NCBI GenBank assembly: GCA_964547015.1
Contig: CAZJKT010000010.1
Location: forward strand, 1-38,693
Source: JAFGCN01 sp964547015
GTDB taxonomy: Archaea > Aenigmatarchaeota > Aenigmatarchaeia > QMZS01
Direction of reading: 5' to 3'
DNA length: 38,693 bases
Position 1 is the stretch's first letter; the number at the start of each line of letters is the position of its first letter. Made by a program: the position numbers and the translations under genes. The notes beneath the pieces are model-generated. The model was given only the letters and a program-made list of their open reading frames with translations, did no database searches and was not told the DNA's origin. Below, piece by piece: positions 19,749-28,801 of the stretch.

Positions 19749-19756
19749 TATAAAAG
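19749..19756 (+). promoter_or_regulatory. TATA box for the 19780-22874 operon
   Basis: TATAAAAG lies 24-31 nt before the ATG at 19780. With archaeal TATA-to-start-site spacing of about 25 nt the transcript would begin at or near the ATG, so this gene is probably leaderless. No Shine-Dalgarno sequence precedes the start (context GATAATTATGGG). Confidence 0.65.
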
Positions 19757-19779
19757 CCTAATAAGCGGGAAAGATAATT

Positions 19780-20946
19780 ATGGGCAAAAATCTCAAAGGC
19801 GGCCTCATTGAAAACCAAATAAGCCTTGTATTTTTGGTTTTTATAGTGATACTTGTTTTTGTTGCGGGAGCTGTTGCAAAAATGCATACCCTCGTTGCGG
19901 GCCCGCCAATAAAGATTACGACATATGGGGAGCAGATTGGGCTTGATATTTTTCCGGTTTCGGCTTTAACCCTTCTTAATTCCGATCCCGGCTCGCAGAA
20001 TGCTTTTGAGAGGATTGCAGATTACGGGGGGGATGGGGTAATAATTATGCCCCGTTCTAAATTTATAAGCTATTTTGAGGATAGCCCCGAATTTTATGAT
20101 GTTGATTTTAGTTTCCTAAATGAAGCGCTTATGAAAATAGAGGAAGATTATAGCCGTGACGCTTTTCGGAGGGAGTTTTGCATGATAAAGCACAGCCAGG
20201 GCCTTGATATCATTATTGGGCTTGACCCGATACTAAGGAAGAGCGAGAATAATCCCGGATGCAGCTATTATAACCCCATAGAAACGCCGTTTACTTTCAG
20301 CAAAAATTTTCCCTATGAATGCAGTTTTGAGGAGAAGGGCATATTTTCGGCTTTGGGGGAAAATATGAGGGTCAGGATTGCTGTTTGCTGCAAGGGAATA
20401 AAGTCCTGCGCGAATTATAAGGCTGAAGTCGGATATGATTTCTGCAATTCAGACCCTTGCGGGGTCGGGCCTTGCAGGATTGTTGCAAAGGAAAAGAGGG
20501 TGTGCGCTGAAAGCTCCCCGCCTTCAATAAGCATTCTTGCCAGGCTTGAGGGCGATAGTGAAGCCGCTTTTTTCGATAATTTGCGCGAGTTAAGGTATAA
20601 GGCTGAAGGGGAGATGCTGCAGCCGATTAGGGTGGATTTTAGGATTTTGGTTCTTCCAAATGAGGAAAAATTCAGCCGGGCGGCAATAAGGTTTGGGGGC
20701 AGAGGCGGCGGTTTTTTTGAGGCCCCTTCCCTATATGAATTAGGAAATGTCCTTGAAAGCCATAATCTGGCTAATGTTGAATATATTTCCTCAAATAACC
20801 AAAACCCGCAAGACCCGGACATGTCTAAAGGGGCAAGCCTTACTTTTAAATGGGAATATGCAATGCCCGGCGAATATCCTGTTGAATATAAAGTGTGGCA
20901 TGAAAGCGGGACTTCATCAGAAGTATACCTGGTGATTATAGAATAG
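19780..20946 (+). CDS. Membrane-anchored exterior protein with prepilin-like N-terminus, 388 aa
   Basis: A short polar start (MGKNLKGGLIEN) is followed by QISLVFLVFIVILVFVAGAV. This resembles archaeal class III (prepilin-type) signal peptides, which have a basic/Gly stretch, then a Gln-led hydrophobic helix. The rest is a soluble, presumably exterior domain with several Cys (CMIK, CCKGIKSC, CNSDPCGVGPC), suggesting disulfides, and a beta-rich C-terminus (FKWEYAMPGEYPVEYKVW). It is the first gene of a three-gene operon, with the next ATG 30 nt downstream. A TadA-type assembly ATPase lies just beyond on the opposite strand, which fits a pilin-like or pseudopilin-like role, but the prepilin peptidase cleavage site is not certain. 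Alternative: a plain signal-anchored surface protein. Confidence 0.7.
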   Translation: MGKNLKGGLIENQISLVFLVFIVILVFVAGAVAKMHTLVAGPPIKITTYGEQIGLDIFPVSALTLLNSDPGSQNAFERIADYGGDGVIIMPRSKFISYFEDSPEFYDVDFSFLNEALMKIEEDYSRDAFRREFCMIKHSQGLDIIIGLDPILRKSENNPGCSYYNPIETPFTFSKNFPYECSFEEKGIFSALGENMRVRIAVCCKGIKSCANYKAEVGYDFCNSDPCGVGPCRIVAKEKRVCAESSPPSISILARLEGDSEAAFFDNLRELRYKAEGEMLQPIRVDFRILVLPNEEKFSRAAIRFGGRGGGFFEAPSLYELGNVLESHNLANVEYISSNNQNPQDPDMSKGASLTFKWEYAMPGEYPVEYKVWHESGTSSEVYLVIIE

Positions 20947-20975
20947 GTTCCTTTTAATCTAAGCCCTAATTATTT

Positions 20976-22715
20976 ATGGGCTTCCCTCTTTTAGGTATTA
21001 CTGCCGCCGCTCTGATAATTGCGCTTGGGGCAACTATATTCTTTGGGGGAAATTTTGCGCAGGATTACCTGTTGGAACTTCCTGAGCAGCATCTGGGGCG
21101 GCTAATTGTCTCTTACCATACAATTGACCGGTCAATAAAATCGACATTGGACAATAATGCCGGAGCCATATTTGAAAAGGCCGCTGACCGCCCTTTGGAC
21201 TGGAGCGGGCTGGAAAATAAGGGCTCGCAAGAGGCGGTAGGGGAGATTATTGAGATGTACAGATTAAGCCTTGAGGGGGCGGCTCAGGAATATTTCAATT
21301 CGGTCAGTTATGTTGGCTCAGATGTTCAGGAGGTTGTTTCTGTTGGCAGTATTCTTGAGCTTGACGGCGAAGGGATGAAATGGGAGTATCGTTACAAAAT
21401 AGGGCTTCAAAATACCTATTCATGGGATATGCACCAGGGCCTTATAAGGAACACAATAAACTCTGAGGAAAGCCACGAAATTCAGTTTGAGTTTTTGGAT
21501 TTGGAAAAAGCTCATCTGTGCGCAAAATCCTTTTTTCGTGAAGCCGGGAAGGGAATCAATATAGAGGGGGTTGAGAGGCTTAAGGCAAAACAGTACACCG
21601 ACAGGGCGCTCAATGAATATGCTGCTGAGGTTTCGGGGACAGTTAATTGCGCGGGATTTTCTATTGAATCAAGGGTGATAACTTTGCCTTCCTGCATTTC
21701 GGACTTATGCGGCAATGAGGGCTGGGATAATGCGGATGTTGCCCTTATAATCAGAAAAACTTATTCAGCCAACCGCGCCTCAATAGCATTCAAAAACAGC
21801 ATGGGCCTGTTTAAGGGCGGAGGAAAAAGGCTTATTTCTTGCCAGACGGGCTTGGACTGCATGGGGTCAGGGACAGGAGAGCTTGATTGCATAGGCGGAT
21901 TTTGCGCATCCTGTTTAGGGCAATTTGAAGGAGCGGCTTGCTCGCCTTACGGGCAGGGAACTCCTTTAGGAAACAGCCAATGCTACAAGTATCTTCGGGA
22001 TCTTTCCTCAGGAGCTTTTGAAGGCTATAAATGCCTGCCATCAAAAGAAGGGATTAGGATAAGCGACGGCGAGAGGTTTTATTCAGACGGCGAAGCAATT
22101 TCCGTAAACTGCGCATCTAAAGAAAAAAAGATTCGGCTTGTGAGCGCAAGCAAGGATGATTTGGATAGGGATTACACAAAGCTTTCAAAAGCCTATTTTA
22201 ACGGAATTATTTTTAGCCCTTCCGGAGCCGGAGACTCCTTAGGCGAATATTATGATGTCTGCCTGCAAAGGGATTTTCCAAGAGTCAGCGGCAGGTTTGA
22301 GGTATACCTTAAGGATAGCTTAGGGGGAGATTTATATTACAGGGCGGCTTTAGCCTATCTGGATTATTCAATAGATGGATGTATATCTAAGCTCAACAGC
22401 AGACTTATAGGATTCACGCACAATTTTGATAAAACTTCTTGCGCAGGCCTTTACCGTGAAGCAAACCTTTCAATAAACCGGGCTATCCGGTCGGTGAACT
22501 GCCCGGGGTATCATGTTGGCATTATGGAAGCCCCGGCCCTTTCCAACTGCATCATTGAATGCGGATCTGTTTCTCTTGGAGATTGCGCAAAGGAAACCGC
22601 ATGGGAAAGTGAGCTGTATTCGGCATACTTAATCGGAATATGGAAAGAAGGCAATGTTATGGAACGCGAAACAGCTCTTGCAACTTCAGGATATATACTC
22701 AATTATTCGCCCTAA
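20976..22715 (+). CDS. Membrane-anchored exterior protein with Cys-rich insert, 579 aa
   Basis: An N-terminal hydrophobic helix at residues ~4-25 (GITAAALIIALGATIFFGG) anchors a large domain of unknown fold. The middle carries a Cys-rich segment near residues 285-330 (CQTGLDCMGSGTG, GGFCASCLG), and there are further paired Cys towards the C-terminus, consistent with a disulfide-stabilised exterior domain. The start ATG lies in an ATTTATGG context 30 nt after the preceding gene and the stop is 3 nt before a 51-aa membrane protein, so all three are probably co-transcribed. No family is recognised. Together with its neighbours it may form part of a pilus-like or secretion complex. Confidence 0.7.
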   Translation: MGFPLLGITAAALIIALGATIFFGGNFAQDYLLELPEQHLGRLIVSYHTIDRSIKSTLDNNAGAIFEKAADRPLDWSGLENKGSQEAVGEIIEMYRLSLEGAAQEYFNSVSYVGSDVQEVVSVGSILELDGEGMKWEYRYKIGLQNTYSWDMHQGLIRNTINSEESHEIQFEFLDLEKAHLCAKSFFREAGKGINIEGVERLKAKQYTDRALNEYAAEVSGTVNCAGFSIESRVITLPSCISDLCGNEGWDNADVALIIRKTYSANRASIAFKNSMGLFKGGGKRLISCQTGLDCMGSGTGELDCIGGFCASCLGQFEGAACSPYGQGTPLGNSQCYKYLRDLSSGAFEGYKCLPSKEGIRISDGERFYSDGEAISVNCASKEKKIRLVSASKDDLDRDYTKLSKAYFNGIIFSPSGAGDSLGEYYDVCLQRDFPRVSGRFEVYLKDSLGGDLYYRAALAYLDYSIDGCISKLNSRLIGFTHNFDKTSCAGLYREANLSINRAIRSVNCPGYHVGIMEAPALSNCIIECGSVSLGDCAKETAWESELYSAYLIGIWKEGNVMERETALATSGYILNYSP

Positions 22716-22718
22716 ATT

Positions 22719-22874
22719 ATGGAGATGCCCTCAAAAATGATTTTTGGAATCCTTTTGCTTATAATGGTGCTGGTTATTGTCCTTTACGGGATAATTGACC
22801 AGGGGATAGTCCAGGGGCTGAATTCAATCCTTGATATTGCCCGAGAATGGCTCTCAAAGCTTCTTCCAAATTAG
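22719..22874 (+). CDS. 51-aa single-helix membrane protein
   Basis: The frame starts with ATG in an AAATTATGGAG context, the same start context as its neighbours, 3 nt after the 579-aa gene, and ends with TAG. It encodes a hydrophobic helix (MIFGILLLIMVLVIVLYGII) followed by an amphipathic helix (LNSILDIAREWLSKLLPN). The tidy spacing, start context and membrane topology make it a likely real small gene and third member of the operon. Its stop is 16 nt from the stop of the convergent secretion ATPase. Function unknown; small membrane subunits of this size are common in assembly machines. Confidence 0.6.
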   Translation: MEMPSKMIFGILLLIMVLVIVLYGIIDQGIVQGLNSILDIAREWLSKLLPN

Positions 22875-22890
22875 AATAATTAAAATCAGG

Positions 22891-25173
22891 CTATTCGAAA
22901 GGGTTTTCAAAGTCAGGCAGGCCTTTTTTCCCTTCGGTTTTTATATATTCCTTAAGCCAGGAATACCATCTTTTGTAGATTTCATCAGTGTCCAAAACCC
23001 CTATTTCTTTTTTGACCTGCTCGGAGAATATATGAAACATGTTGTTTGAAAGGACTATTGACTGGGCTTCAACAAGTTCGGGATTTCCTGTCTTTACAGA
23101 CATTTCCGAAACAGTCTTTAGGATGTTTGCGCGCAGGTTAATGTTGCCCCATACTGCTTCCCATTCTCCCCTCCACTCTTTGACTCTTCTTGCAATGTCG
23201 GTTATCAGTTCGCTTTCGCCCGCAAGAAGGGTTGGGGTCGGCTCAAGCTCATCGGTTTTTGCATTATATTCCATCAAGTTAATAAAGCCCTTTTCCCTTG
23301 CAGGGTCCTCCTGCCAGTGCTTTCTGACCTCAGTTATCTCAACAGTCCTTCTAAAAGACCTAAGCCCGTCAGCGGATTTTAAGGAATTGTTTATAACTAC
23401 GAGGTCTGTTGCCTTAAAGGATGTTGGGGGCACATTAAGGTCATTTACTACCCTGTCAAACAGCCCGAAAGCGCTGTCGCCGTGTATAGTTCCGGCCACA
23501 ACATTTGCCATTGCGCCTATTCGCATCGCCTCATAAAGGGCAAGCGCTTCCTTGCTTCTTACCTCACCGATAATAAGGCAGGAGTCCCCAAGGCGGAGAG
23601 AAACCCTTAAGGCCTCTTCTGCAGGAAGCTCTGTTTCAACCATTGTTATGACCGACCTTGATTTGAGCCTTGTTACATTGTAGCCCATTTCTCGGAATTT
23701 TGTCAGAGGAAGCTCGAGGGTGTCCTCCACAGAAATTATCCGTTTGCTCTTCATAATCTGGGTAATAATCGCGCCAAGCAGGGATGTTTTTCCGGCGCTT
23801 CTTGTCCCCCCTACAAGCATAGTCCTTCCCCCGTCAACCACAAACCATAAAAGCCCTGCCGCAAGAGGGGTCATCATCCTTTGGTTTATGAATAGGGGCA
23901 GAGTCCATGGCCTTTCCCTGTGGCGCCTGAGGGCAAACCCAAGGCCGCCCGGAGAGAGCGACTGCATTATGGCGCAAATCCTTGCCCTTCCCCCGGGAAT
24001 TGACAGCTCAGTGTCAAGGACAGGGTTTGCCTCATCAAGAGGCCTGCCTGAAGAAAGCCTAAGCCTTGTTGCAAGAAGCTCGGCATCCTCGCTTGTAAGC
24101 ACAATATTTGTTATGCATTCCCCGACTTCGCCGTGGAGAAGGTAAATTGGCGAGGTTCCGGGAGGGGCATTAACATAGACATCCTGCACATTATCATCAG
24201 AGAGTATGAGCTCAAGGATTCCGATTCCTGCCGTGTACCTTACAAGCACCCTTGCTATAATTTTTAGGCGCTCATCTGAGAGAACCATGTTATCCTCGCT
24301 TGAAAGCTCCCTTAACATATCAAGGCCGATATTATAAAAACTTTGCCTTACTTCCTCTGATGCGAGCTCTTCTCTTTCAAGAGGGCGGTGGTTTGCCATG
24401 TATCTTCTGGCTTTGTCCAAAAGCGCGTATTCTTCCTCTTCCATTTTAAATTCAAGAGGGATTAAATGGTATAAGAACCGGACTTCTCGGGGTATTCGGT
24501 AAACCTCCACTTTGGCGTCGGGTATTGTATAGCTGTTTACAAGTTCGGACCCTTCAGGGGGGGTGGCCATGAATTTCGTGTAGGTGAACCTTGGCCGAAC
24601 CGATGGGATGAAGAGCTGGCGATATATTGTGCGCTCTCCGATTTTGTATCCGGGAAGGAGGTCTTTTGCCCTCTTTATAAGCTTTGTGCCTTCCAGCAGT
24701 TCTATTAGGGGAATGAGCGCATTTTCAAGGTAGTGGCCGTAACAATTATGGCAGATTCCCTTTGTGCGCTCGGAGAGGACTTTAATGTGGCGGATTTTTC
24801 GCCTAAGCTTTACATAGGCGCCGACAGGGTCCGCTTTTAGCTGGATTAAGATTAGGTTTCTTAGGAAGTCCACCCTTTCGGATACGCACCGGTCGCATTT
24901 GTCGGTTACAAGATTTTGGTAGGAGGTGGCTTTCAGGTCGCGGGTCGCCCTCTCAATCACTTGGGCAATTTCTATAAGCATAAGGGCGGCTTCGTAATTA
25001 TATTCATACTCCCTTTCTTTTTCAAGGATAATTGCCTTTGCGTCTTTTACTGCAATAAGGTGGTTTATTGCGGCGGACATGCATTGAGGGAAATCCTCAA
25101 TAGATGAGCCGTAGATGCACTTTAGGCACTCGATTTTCAGCACATTGTTCTTGTACTCATATTTGCAGGGCAT
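22891..25173 (-). CDS. Type II/IV secretion ATPase of the TadA/ArlI/VirB11 class, 760 aa
   Basis: The C-terminal half is a secretion-superfamily ATPase: Walker A VGGTRSAGKTSLLG with K462, an Asp-box-like IISVEDTLELP, Walker B LIIGEVRSKEA with E537, and a His-box GTIHGDSAFGLFDRV. Before it lies the usual N-terminal domain (LSDDNVQDVYVNAPPGTSPIYL). Residues 1-160 add an uncommon Cys-rich region with C3, C16/C19, CDRC and CHNC, which looks able to bind one or two zinc ions or a metal cluster. Family members power archaeal type IV pili, archaella and related secretion by cycling ATP at the inner membrane under a TadC/ArlJ platform. No platform gene is visible in this window. Neighbours include a prepilin-like protein operon (convergent) and a divergent disordered protein. 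Start ATG is in an ATATTATG context. Confidence 0.9.
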   Translation of the reverse strand: MPCKYEYKNNVLKIECLKCIYGSSIEDFPQCMSAAINHLIAVKDAKAIILEKEREYEYNYEAALMLIEIAQVIERATRDLKATSYQNLVTDKCDRCVSERVDFLRNLILIQLKADPVGAYVKLRRKIRHIKVLSERTKGICHNCYGHYLENALIPLIELLEGTKLIKRAKDLLPGYKIGERTIYRQLFIPSVRPRFTYTKFMATPPEGSELVNSYTIPDAKVEVYRIPREVRFLYHLIPLEFKMEEEEYALLDKARRYMANHRPLEREELASEEVRQSFYNIGLDMLRELSSEDNMVLSDERLKIIARVLVRYTAGIGILELILSDDNVQDVYVNAPPGTSPIYLLHGEVGECITNIVLTSEDAELLATRLRLSSGRPLDEANPVLDTELSIPGGRARICAIMQSLSPGGLGFALRRHRERPWTLPLFINQRMMTPLAAGLLWFVVDGGRTMLVGGTRSAGKTSLLGAIITQIMKSKRIISVEDTLELPLTKFREMGYNVTRLKSRSVITMVETELPAEEALRVSLRLGDSCLIIGEVRSKEALALYEAMRIGAMANVVAGTIHGDSAFGLFDRVVNDLNVPPTSFKATDLVVINNSLKSADGLRSFRRTVEITEVRKHWQEDPAREKGFINLMEYNAKTDELEPTPTLLAGESELITDIARRVKEWRGEWEAVWGNINLRANILKTVSEMSVKTGNPELVEAQSIVLSNNMFHIFSEQVKKEIGVLDTDEIYKRWYSWLKEYIKTEGKKGLPDFENPFE

Positions 25174-25226
25174 AATATTGTCTTTTTAGATTTCATTAAG
25201 GCTTTATTGCGGATTTTATGGAGCCC

Positions 25227-25240
25227 TAAATATATATAAT
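25227..25240 (+). promoter_or_regulatory. TATA box for the 741-aa disordered protein
   Basis: TAAATATATATAAT lies 14-27 nt before the ATG at 25254, at about the spacing for leaderless initiation. The start is in a GATTATTATGG context without a Shine-Dalgarno site. Confidence 0.55.
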
Positions 25241-25253
25241 ATGAGGGATTATT

Positions 25254-27479
25254 ATGGCTAAGCCTAATCCTTCGGATAGCGGCGCTTATGGAAAGAAAAT
25301 TTCTGAGCGTTCAGACAGCTATTTTAATCATTCAATTTCTGAGCGTTCAGACAGCTATTTTAATCATTCAGATAAGCCCCAAGGTCCGGGGAATTATGAT
25401 ACTCGAAAGGTCAGGGAAGAGGCTGTAAAAAATCACCCCTCCGAAAATACCGGATATCGGTCGGCTACTCCTGGTGAAGGTTATTCGGGCTCAAACCCTG
25501 AGCTTAAGGTAGGGCGTTCGCCTCTTGCGAGGGAATATCTTTCAAAAGCAGAGGGGGATTTAGAGGATAGGGCAAAATCTTTGGGGTTAGATTATTCTTC
25601 AAAAGACCTTGACAGAATAGAGCAAGCTGTTGAAGGGGCTCGAAATACTGCGGCAAATCGCGAGGAGATTTATGTGAGGTCAGTCCATCGCAAAAAGGGC
25701 AGTTCACCGCAGAATGTTTATATAACTAAAACAACGGCAGGTTTAGGTGAAAGGGTTTCGGCATTGCATGAAAGAATGGAGGCAAATAAGTGGGATAACT
25801 ATGAGGGTCCAAAATCGCGTAATGAGTATGAAGATGCTTCAAACAGCCTGGGGCCGACCCGTAAGGTTTCGCTTCCTGCAGGCTCTGTAACAGAGGGAGA
25901 CAGGCTAAGCCCCGATAAGTTGGAGGGGCTAAAAAAGGAGGCTGAGGACATAAATTATGGCCTTAGGATGAAAAGGGGTTTTGGAAAATTAGGCGAGGTT
26001 TTTAAGAATATGTTTTCTCCCAAAAAGGATTCTTATTCTGCCAAGAGCGGCGCTGATAATACTGAGATTATAGATGAGCATAAGAAAATGCTTGGAGAAA
26101 GAAATAAGGCAATAGGTAAAATATTAAGTGAAGCTCAGAAGGTAAACACTGTTCCGGGCGAACCTGCCGCAACGATAACACCTATTAGGGAAGCCGCTGA
26201 AAGGGAGGCCGAACGTTATCGAAGAGAAACTAAGCCTGGGGATGAGGAGGCAACCGGGCTTAGAAATAGTTCGCATTCCGGGGAGGAAAATTATGGAAAT
26301 CCGGGGAAAGTTATGAGCGGCCATAAGGATGTTGGAATGTACTTTCAAGGCGAACCGGACCACAGTCATCTTAAAAAGCCTGGACTAACAAGCGATACAG
26401 GCTCAAAAGAGCCGGTTAAACCTGCAGACTGGAGATCCATTCTCGGGTTTGAAGGTATAAGCAGTAAGGACACAAGCGAAACCGAGAGTAGTGAAGCCTA
26501 TGGAAATCCCGGTGCTGTGGGACCTCGCACCTCCAAATCCGTGCATATGATGTATGAAGTGGAGGGTCCGGAAACGGGTCCAAAAGGGCCAACTTCCTCA
26601 GGGGGCTCAGGCGCTACCTCCCAAAGTAAAGCCTTAAAGGAGATGTATGAAAAAAGGCTTGCGGATAAAAATAAGGAAGGCTCTATTGAAAATTCAGGTT
26701 TGCCTGCTGTGAAGGGCAGCGGTGGCGACCCCATCAGATATTCCGCTAAAGTTGCGAAGGAAGTTGAGCGAAGAATAAAGGATAATGGCGGGACTTCTCA
26801 GGCTATTCCTCTTGGGGATGGCGGACACACAAAGACTTTAGGGGGTTATTCCGTTCATGAGAACCTGGTTGATGTTTCCGAACCTTATCAGGGAGATAAT
26901 CCTGAAAGGGATATGGAGGAGGATGTTAATCTCAGAAAGGTGCTTAAGAGGGAGGAGAGGTATGGAAGAGAAGTTCCAGAAGGCGAATCATTTTTGGGCG
27001 AGGAAGAGCCTGTGCAGGCTAAAGACACGACATATAGGGGTTTGGGGGTTGGAAGAAAAGAAGTATATAGAGAAAATACAGGGCTTGAAGGGGGACTGGC
27101 TTATGCCCATAATAAAGATACAGCCTTTGACCCGTATACAAATATAGGCGAGAGGATTAAAAGCCTTAAAGGGGATATTGAAAGATATGAATCTACAATG
27201 GAGGCTAAAGGCAGTAATGAAGTAATTCAAGGCCTAAAAAAAGGCCATGAAAGAGAGCTTGCCCGGCTCGGCGAGGTGCTCTCGGAAAGGTACCAGAACC
27301 TAACTCAGGCTTGGGATAGGGCAGAAGGAGACTCTTCTGTAAGAGGCGGTCTTATGAAGGATATATCTGCTTTAAAACCCTTGCTTGAAGAACTAAGCTA
27401 TGAGGTTAGGCTTCCTTGGCAAGAGAGTGAAAGAGAATCCTCAGGGGATGAAGCTGGCCAATCAGGGGCTAGGGCTTAG
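25254..27479 (+). CDS. Hydrophilic, largely disordered protein, 741 aa
   Basis: No signal peptide or membrane helix is visible. The protein is rich in Gly, Ser, Pro, Glu and Lys with few hydrophobic runs, so it is probably disordered over most of its length. Short helical stretches occur near residues 95-125 and, most clearly, at the C-terminus (NIGERIKSLKGDIERYESTM, then a helix through LEELSYEV). Near the N-terminus a 12-residue unit, ISERSDSYFNHS, occurs twice in tandem from an exact 36-bp duplication. A motif YGNPG with a following K/R/S stretch recurs (ENYGNPGKVMSG, EAYGNPGAVGP). It lies divergent from the TadA-type ATPase with only 80 nt between starts, which suggests shared regulation. 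Function unknown; it could be a cytoplasmic scaffold or a secreted effector. Confidence 0.65.
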   Translation: MAKPNPSDSGAYGKKISERSDSYFNHSISERSDSYFNHSDKPQGPGNYDTRKVREEAVKNHPSENTGYRSATPGEGYSGSNPELKVGRSPLAREYLSKAEGDLEDRAKSLGLDYSSKDLDRIEQAVEGARNTAANREEIYVRSVHRKKGSSPQNVYITKTTAGLGERVSALHERMEANKWDNYEGPKSRNEYEDASNSLGPTRKVSLPAGSVTEGDRLSPDKLEGLKKEAEDINYGLRMKRGFGKLGEVFKNMFSPKKDSYSAKSGADNTEIIDEHKKMLGERNKAIGKILSEAQKVNTVPGEPAATITPIREAAEREAERYRRETKPGDEEATGLRNSSHSGEENYGNPGKVMSGHKDVGMYFQGEPDHSHLKKPGLTSDTGSKEPVKPADWRSILGFEGISSKDTSETESSEAYGNPGAVGPRTSKSVHMMYEVEGPETGPKGPTSSGGSGATSQSKALKEMYEKRLADKNKEGSIENSGLPAVKGSGGDPIRYSAKVAKEVERRIKDNGGTSQAIPLGDGGHTKTLGGYSVHENLVDVSEPYQGDNPERDMEEDVNLRKVLKREERYGREVPEGESFLGEEEPVQAKDTTYRGLGVGRKEVYRENTGLEGGLAYAHNKDTAFDPYTNIGERIKSLKGDIERYESTMEAKGSNEVIQGLKKGHERELARLGEVLSERYQNLTQAWDRAEGDSSVRGGLMKDISALKPLLEELSYEVRLPWQESERESSGDEAGQSGARA
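25299..25370 (+). repeat. Exact 36-bp in-frame tandem duplication
   Basis: Two identical 36-bp copies (25299-25334 and 25335-25370) lie inside the disordered protein gene and each encode ISERSDSYFNHS. The absence of any difference between them implies a recent duplication or an artefact of assembly; the reading frame is kept. Confidence 0.9.
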
Positions 27480-27561
27480 CAAGATTTTTAGGTTTTTATT
27501 GTCAGAATAGGGCATATCTTATGTTTTTTATTCAATGGGGATGCGAAATCCGGCCTATCGG

Positions 27562-27570
27562 TTATATAAA
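27562..27570 (+). promoter_or_regulatory. TATA box for the 27588-32350 operon
   Basis: TTATATAAA lies 18-26 nt before the ATG at 27588. The start has the TATATTATGG context with no Shine-Dalgarno site, in line with leaderless initiation for the first gene, whereas some internal genes of the same operon carry SD-like sites. Confidence 0.55.
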
Positions 27571-27587
27571 TCCCAACTAAGTATATT

Positions 27588-27992
27588 ATGGCTGATAATA
27601 CTCAAGATACTCTTGTTCTTCAGGAACTGGTCAGGAGAGCAAACAGCCACACACAAAGGCTGAGGAATATTGACGAGCAGATTAGGCTTTTTAACTCAAA
27701 ATTTGAAACTATAGACCAGCAGAAAATTAAAACAGAAGGCTTGGTAAATGAGCGTTTTGAAAAAATAGAAAAGGCTCTTGCGGCTCTTGACCAAAATTTA
27801 AATGACCTCAAGGGCGAAATATCAAAAGTTCACGAAAGGGAAAAGACCTATTCTAAGAAAAAAGAGGTTGAGGAACTCTCAGAGCTTATAAATCTGCTTT
27901 CCCCGATTAAGCATGAATTTGTGACCTGGAATGAATTTAACAGGGAGATTAAAAAATTGAGGAGTGATGATGCATTTACCGTTCGGACATAA
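27588..27992 (+). CDS. Coiled-coil protein, 134 aa
   Basis: The sequence is almost wholly alpha-helical with heptad periodicity (LRNIDEQIRLFNSKFETID, then IEKALAALDQNLNDLKGEI). It is hydrophilic with no membrane segment. It opens the operon and its last 23 nt overlap the next gene in another frame, indicating translational coupling. The next gene also ends in a coiled coil, so the two products may pair. No specific family is recognised. Confidence 0.7.
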   Translation: MADNTQDTLVLQELVRRANSHTQRLRNIDEQIRLFNSKFETIDQQKIKTEGLVNERFEKIEKALAALDQNLNDLKGEISKVHEREKTYSKKKEVEELSELINLLSPIKHEFVTWNEFNREIKKLRSDDAFTVRT

Positions 27993-28785
27993 GGATGGGG
28001 GCGCGGGCGGCCTGCCCGTTGAAGAAGTAAAAAAATTGAGAGCCCAGGGAAAGCAGGACAGAGAAATTATTGTCCAGCTTAAAAATGAAGGCCATTCTTT
28101 CCAGCAGATAGAGCAGGCTATGCTTCAGGCGCTAAAGTCAGGGGTTGGGCCCGGAAATAGCCCGGGTCAGGCCCAGGGCCAGCAGGGGCAAATCCCGCAG
28201 GGACAGTTCAGTCAGGGCGGACCCCCTATGCAGGGAATGCCCGGCGCAGGTCAGGGATTTTCCCCTCAGGGGGCAGGAAGGCCTCAAATGGGCGGCCCGG
28301 GATTTGGCCCGCCTCAAGGCAATTTTTCTCAAGGCCCGCCTCAGGGAAATCTTCCTACAAGGGAAGCCCTCATGCCGTCGCTTCAGCTCAGCGCCCCTTC
28401 AACAGGGGTTGTTCCCCTTGAGGCCGAAGTAGGCACACCTACAGACTTGATAGAGGAGGTTGTGGAGGGGGTTGTTGAGGAAAAATTTGAAAAAGCCGAC
28501 CAGAAGTTTGAGTACTTAAACAAGCAGATTGAGAAGAGCAAGGAAGATGCTGAAGCCTTAAAAAACCTGATGCTCTCCTCCTTGCAAAAGCGTGATAAGG
28601 TTATTGAGGAGCTTAGGGCAAAGCTTGTTAAGTCTGATGAGGAAATAGAGGATATTGTTATAAAATGCAATGCACTTGAGAAGGCCTTTAAGCAGTTCCT
28701 TCCCGAATTGACAGAAAAAGTGAGGATAAAAAACACGGAAAAGAAGATTGAGGCTCAAGAATCTCCCGATGAAGAGTTAAAATAG
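27970..28785 (+). CDS. Helical, Gln/Gly/Pro-rich and coiled-coil protein, 271 aa
   Basis: Residues ~10-55 hold paired helices of a type I have seen in DPANN hypothetical proteins (VEEVKKLRAQGKQDREIIVQ, then GHSFQQIEQAMLQAL). Residues ~60-125 are a Gln/Gly/Pro-rich low-complexity linker with repeated PQG/SQG units, and the C-terminal ~110 residues are a coiled coil (EKFEKADQKFEYLNKQIEK and onwards). The frame is open from GTG at 27964. A GAGGAG site at 27959-27964 best positions the ATG at 27970 (5-nt gap), with the ATG at 27967 as an alternative. It overlaps the upstream coiled-coil gene and precedes the membrane J-protein by 16 nt. Probably an adaptor or scaffold. Confidence 0.7.
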   Translation: MHLPFGHKDGGAGGLPVEEVKKLRAQGKQDREIIVQLKNEGHSFQQIEQAMLQALKSGVGPGNSPGQAQGQQGQIPQGQFSQGGPPMQGMPGAGQGFSPQGAGRPQMGGPGFGPPQGNFSQGPPQGNLPTREALMPSLQLSAPSTGVVPLEAEVGTPTDLIEEVVEGVVEEKFEKADQKFEYLNKQIEKSKEDAEALKNLMLSSLQKRDKVIEELRAKLVKSDEEIEDIVIKCNALEKAFKQFLPELTEKVRIKNTEKKIEAQESPDEELK

Positions 28786-28801
28786 GATATTTAGCTAAAT
28801 T

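Larger units (their letters stand above)
19399..19779. other. 381-nt divergent intergenic region
   Basis: No coding frame here looks real. The region contains a TATA-like box for the minus-strand surface protein (complement of 19421-19427), a five-copy 28-bp tandem repeat (19447-19586 plus a partial copy), about 150 nt of unassigned sequence, and a good TATA box at 19749-19756 for the plus-strand operon. It is the longest non-coding stretch in the envelope region. Confidence 0.7.

Noticed and set aside
23039..24145. Plus-strand ORFs of 141-165 aa across the TadA-type gene
   Set aside because: They are antisense to conserved ATPase motifs and have no start signals; shadows.
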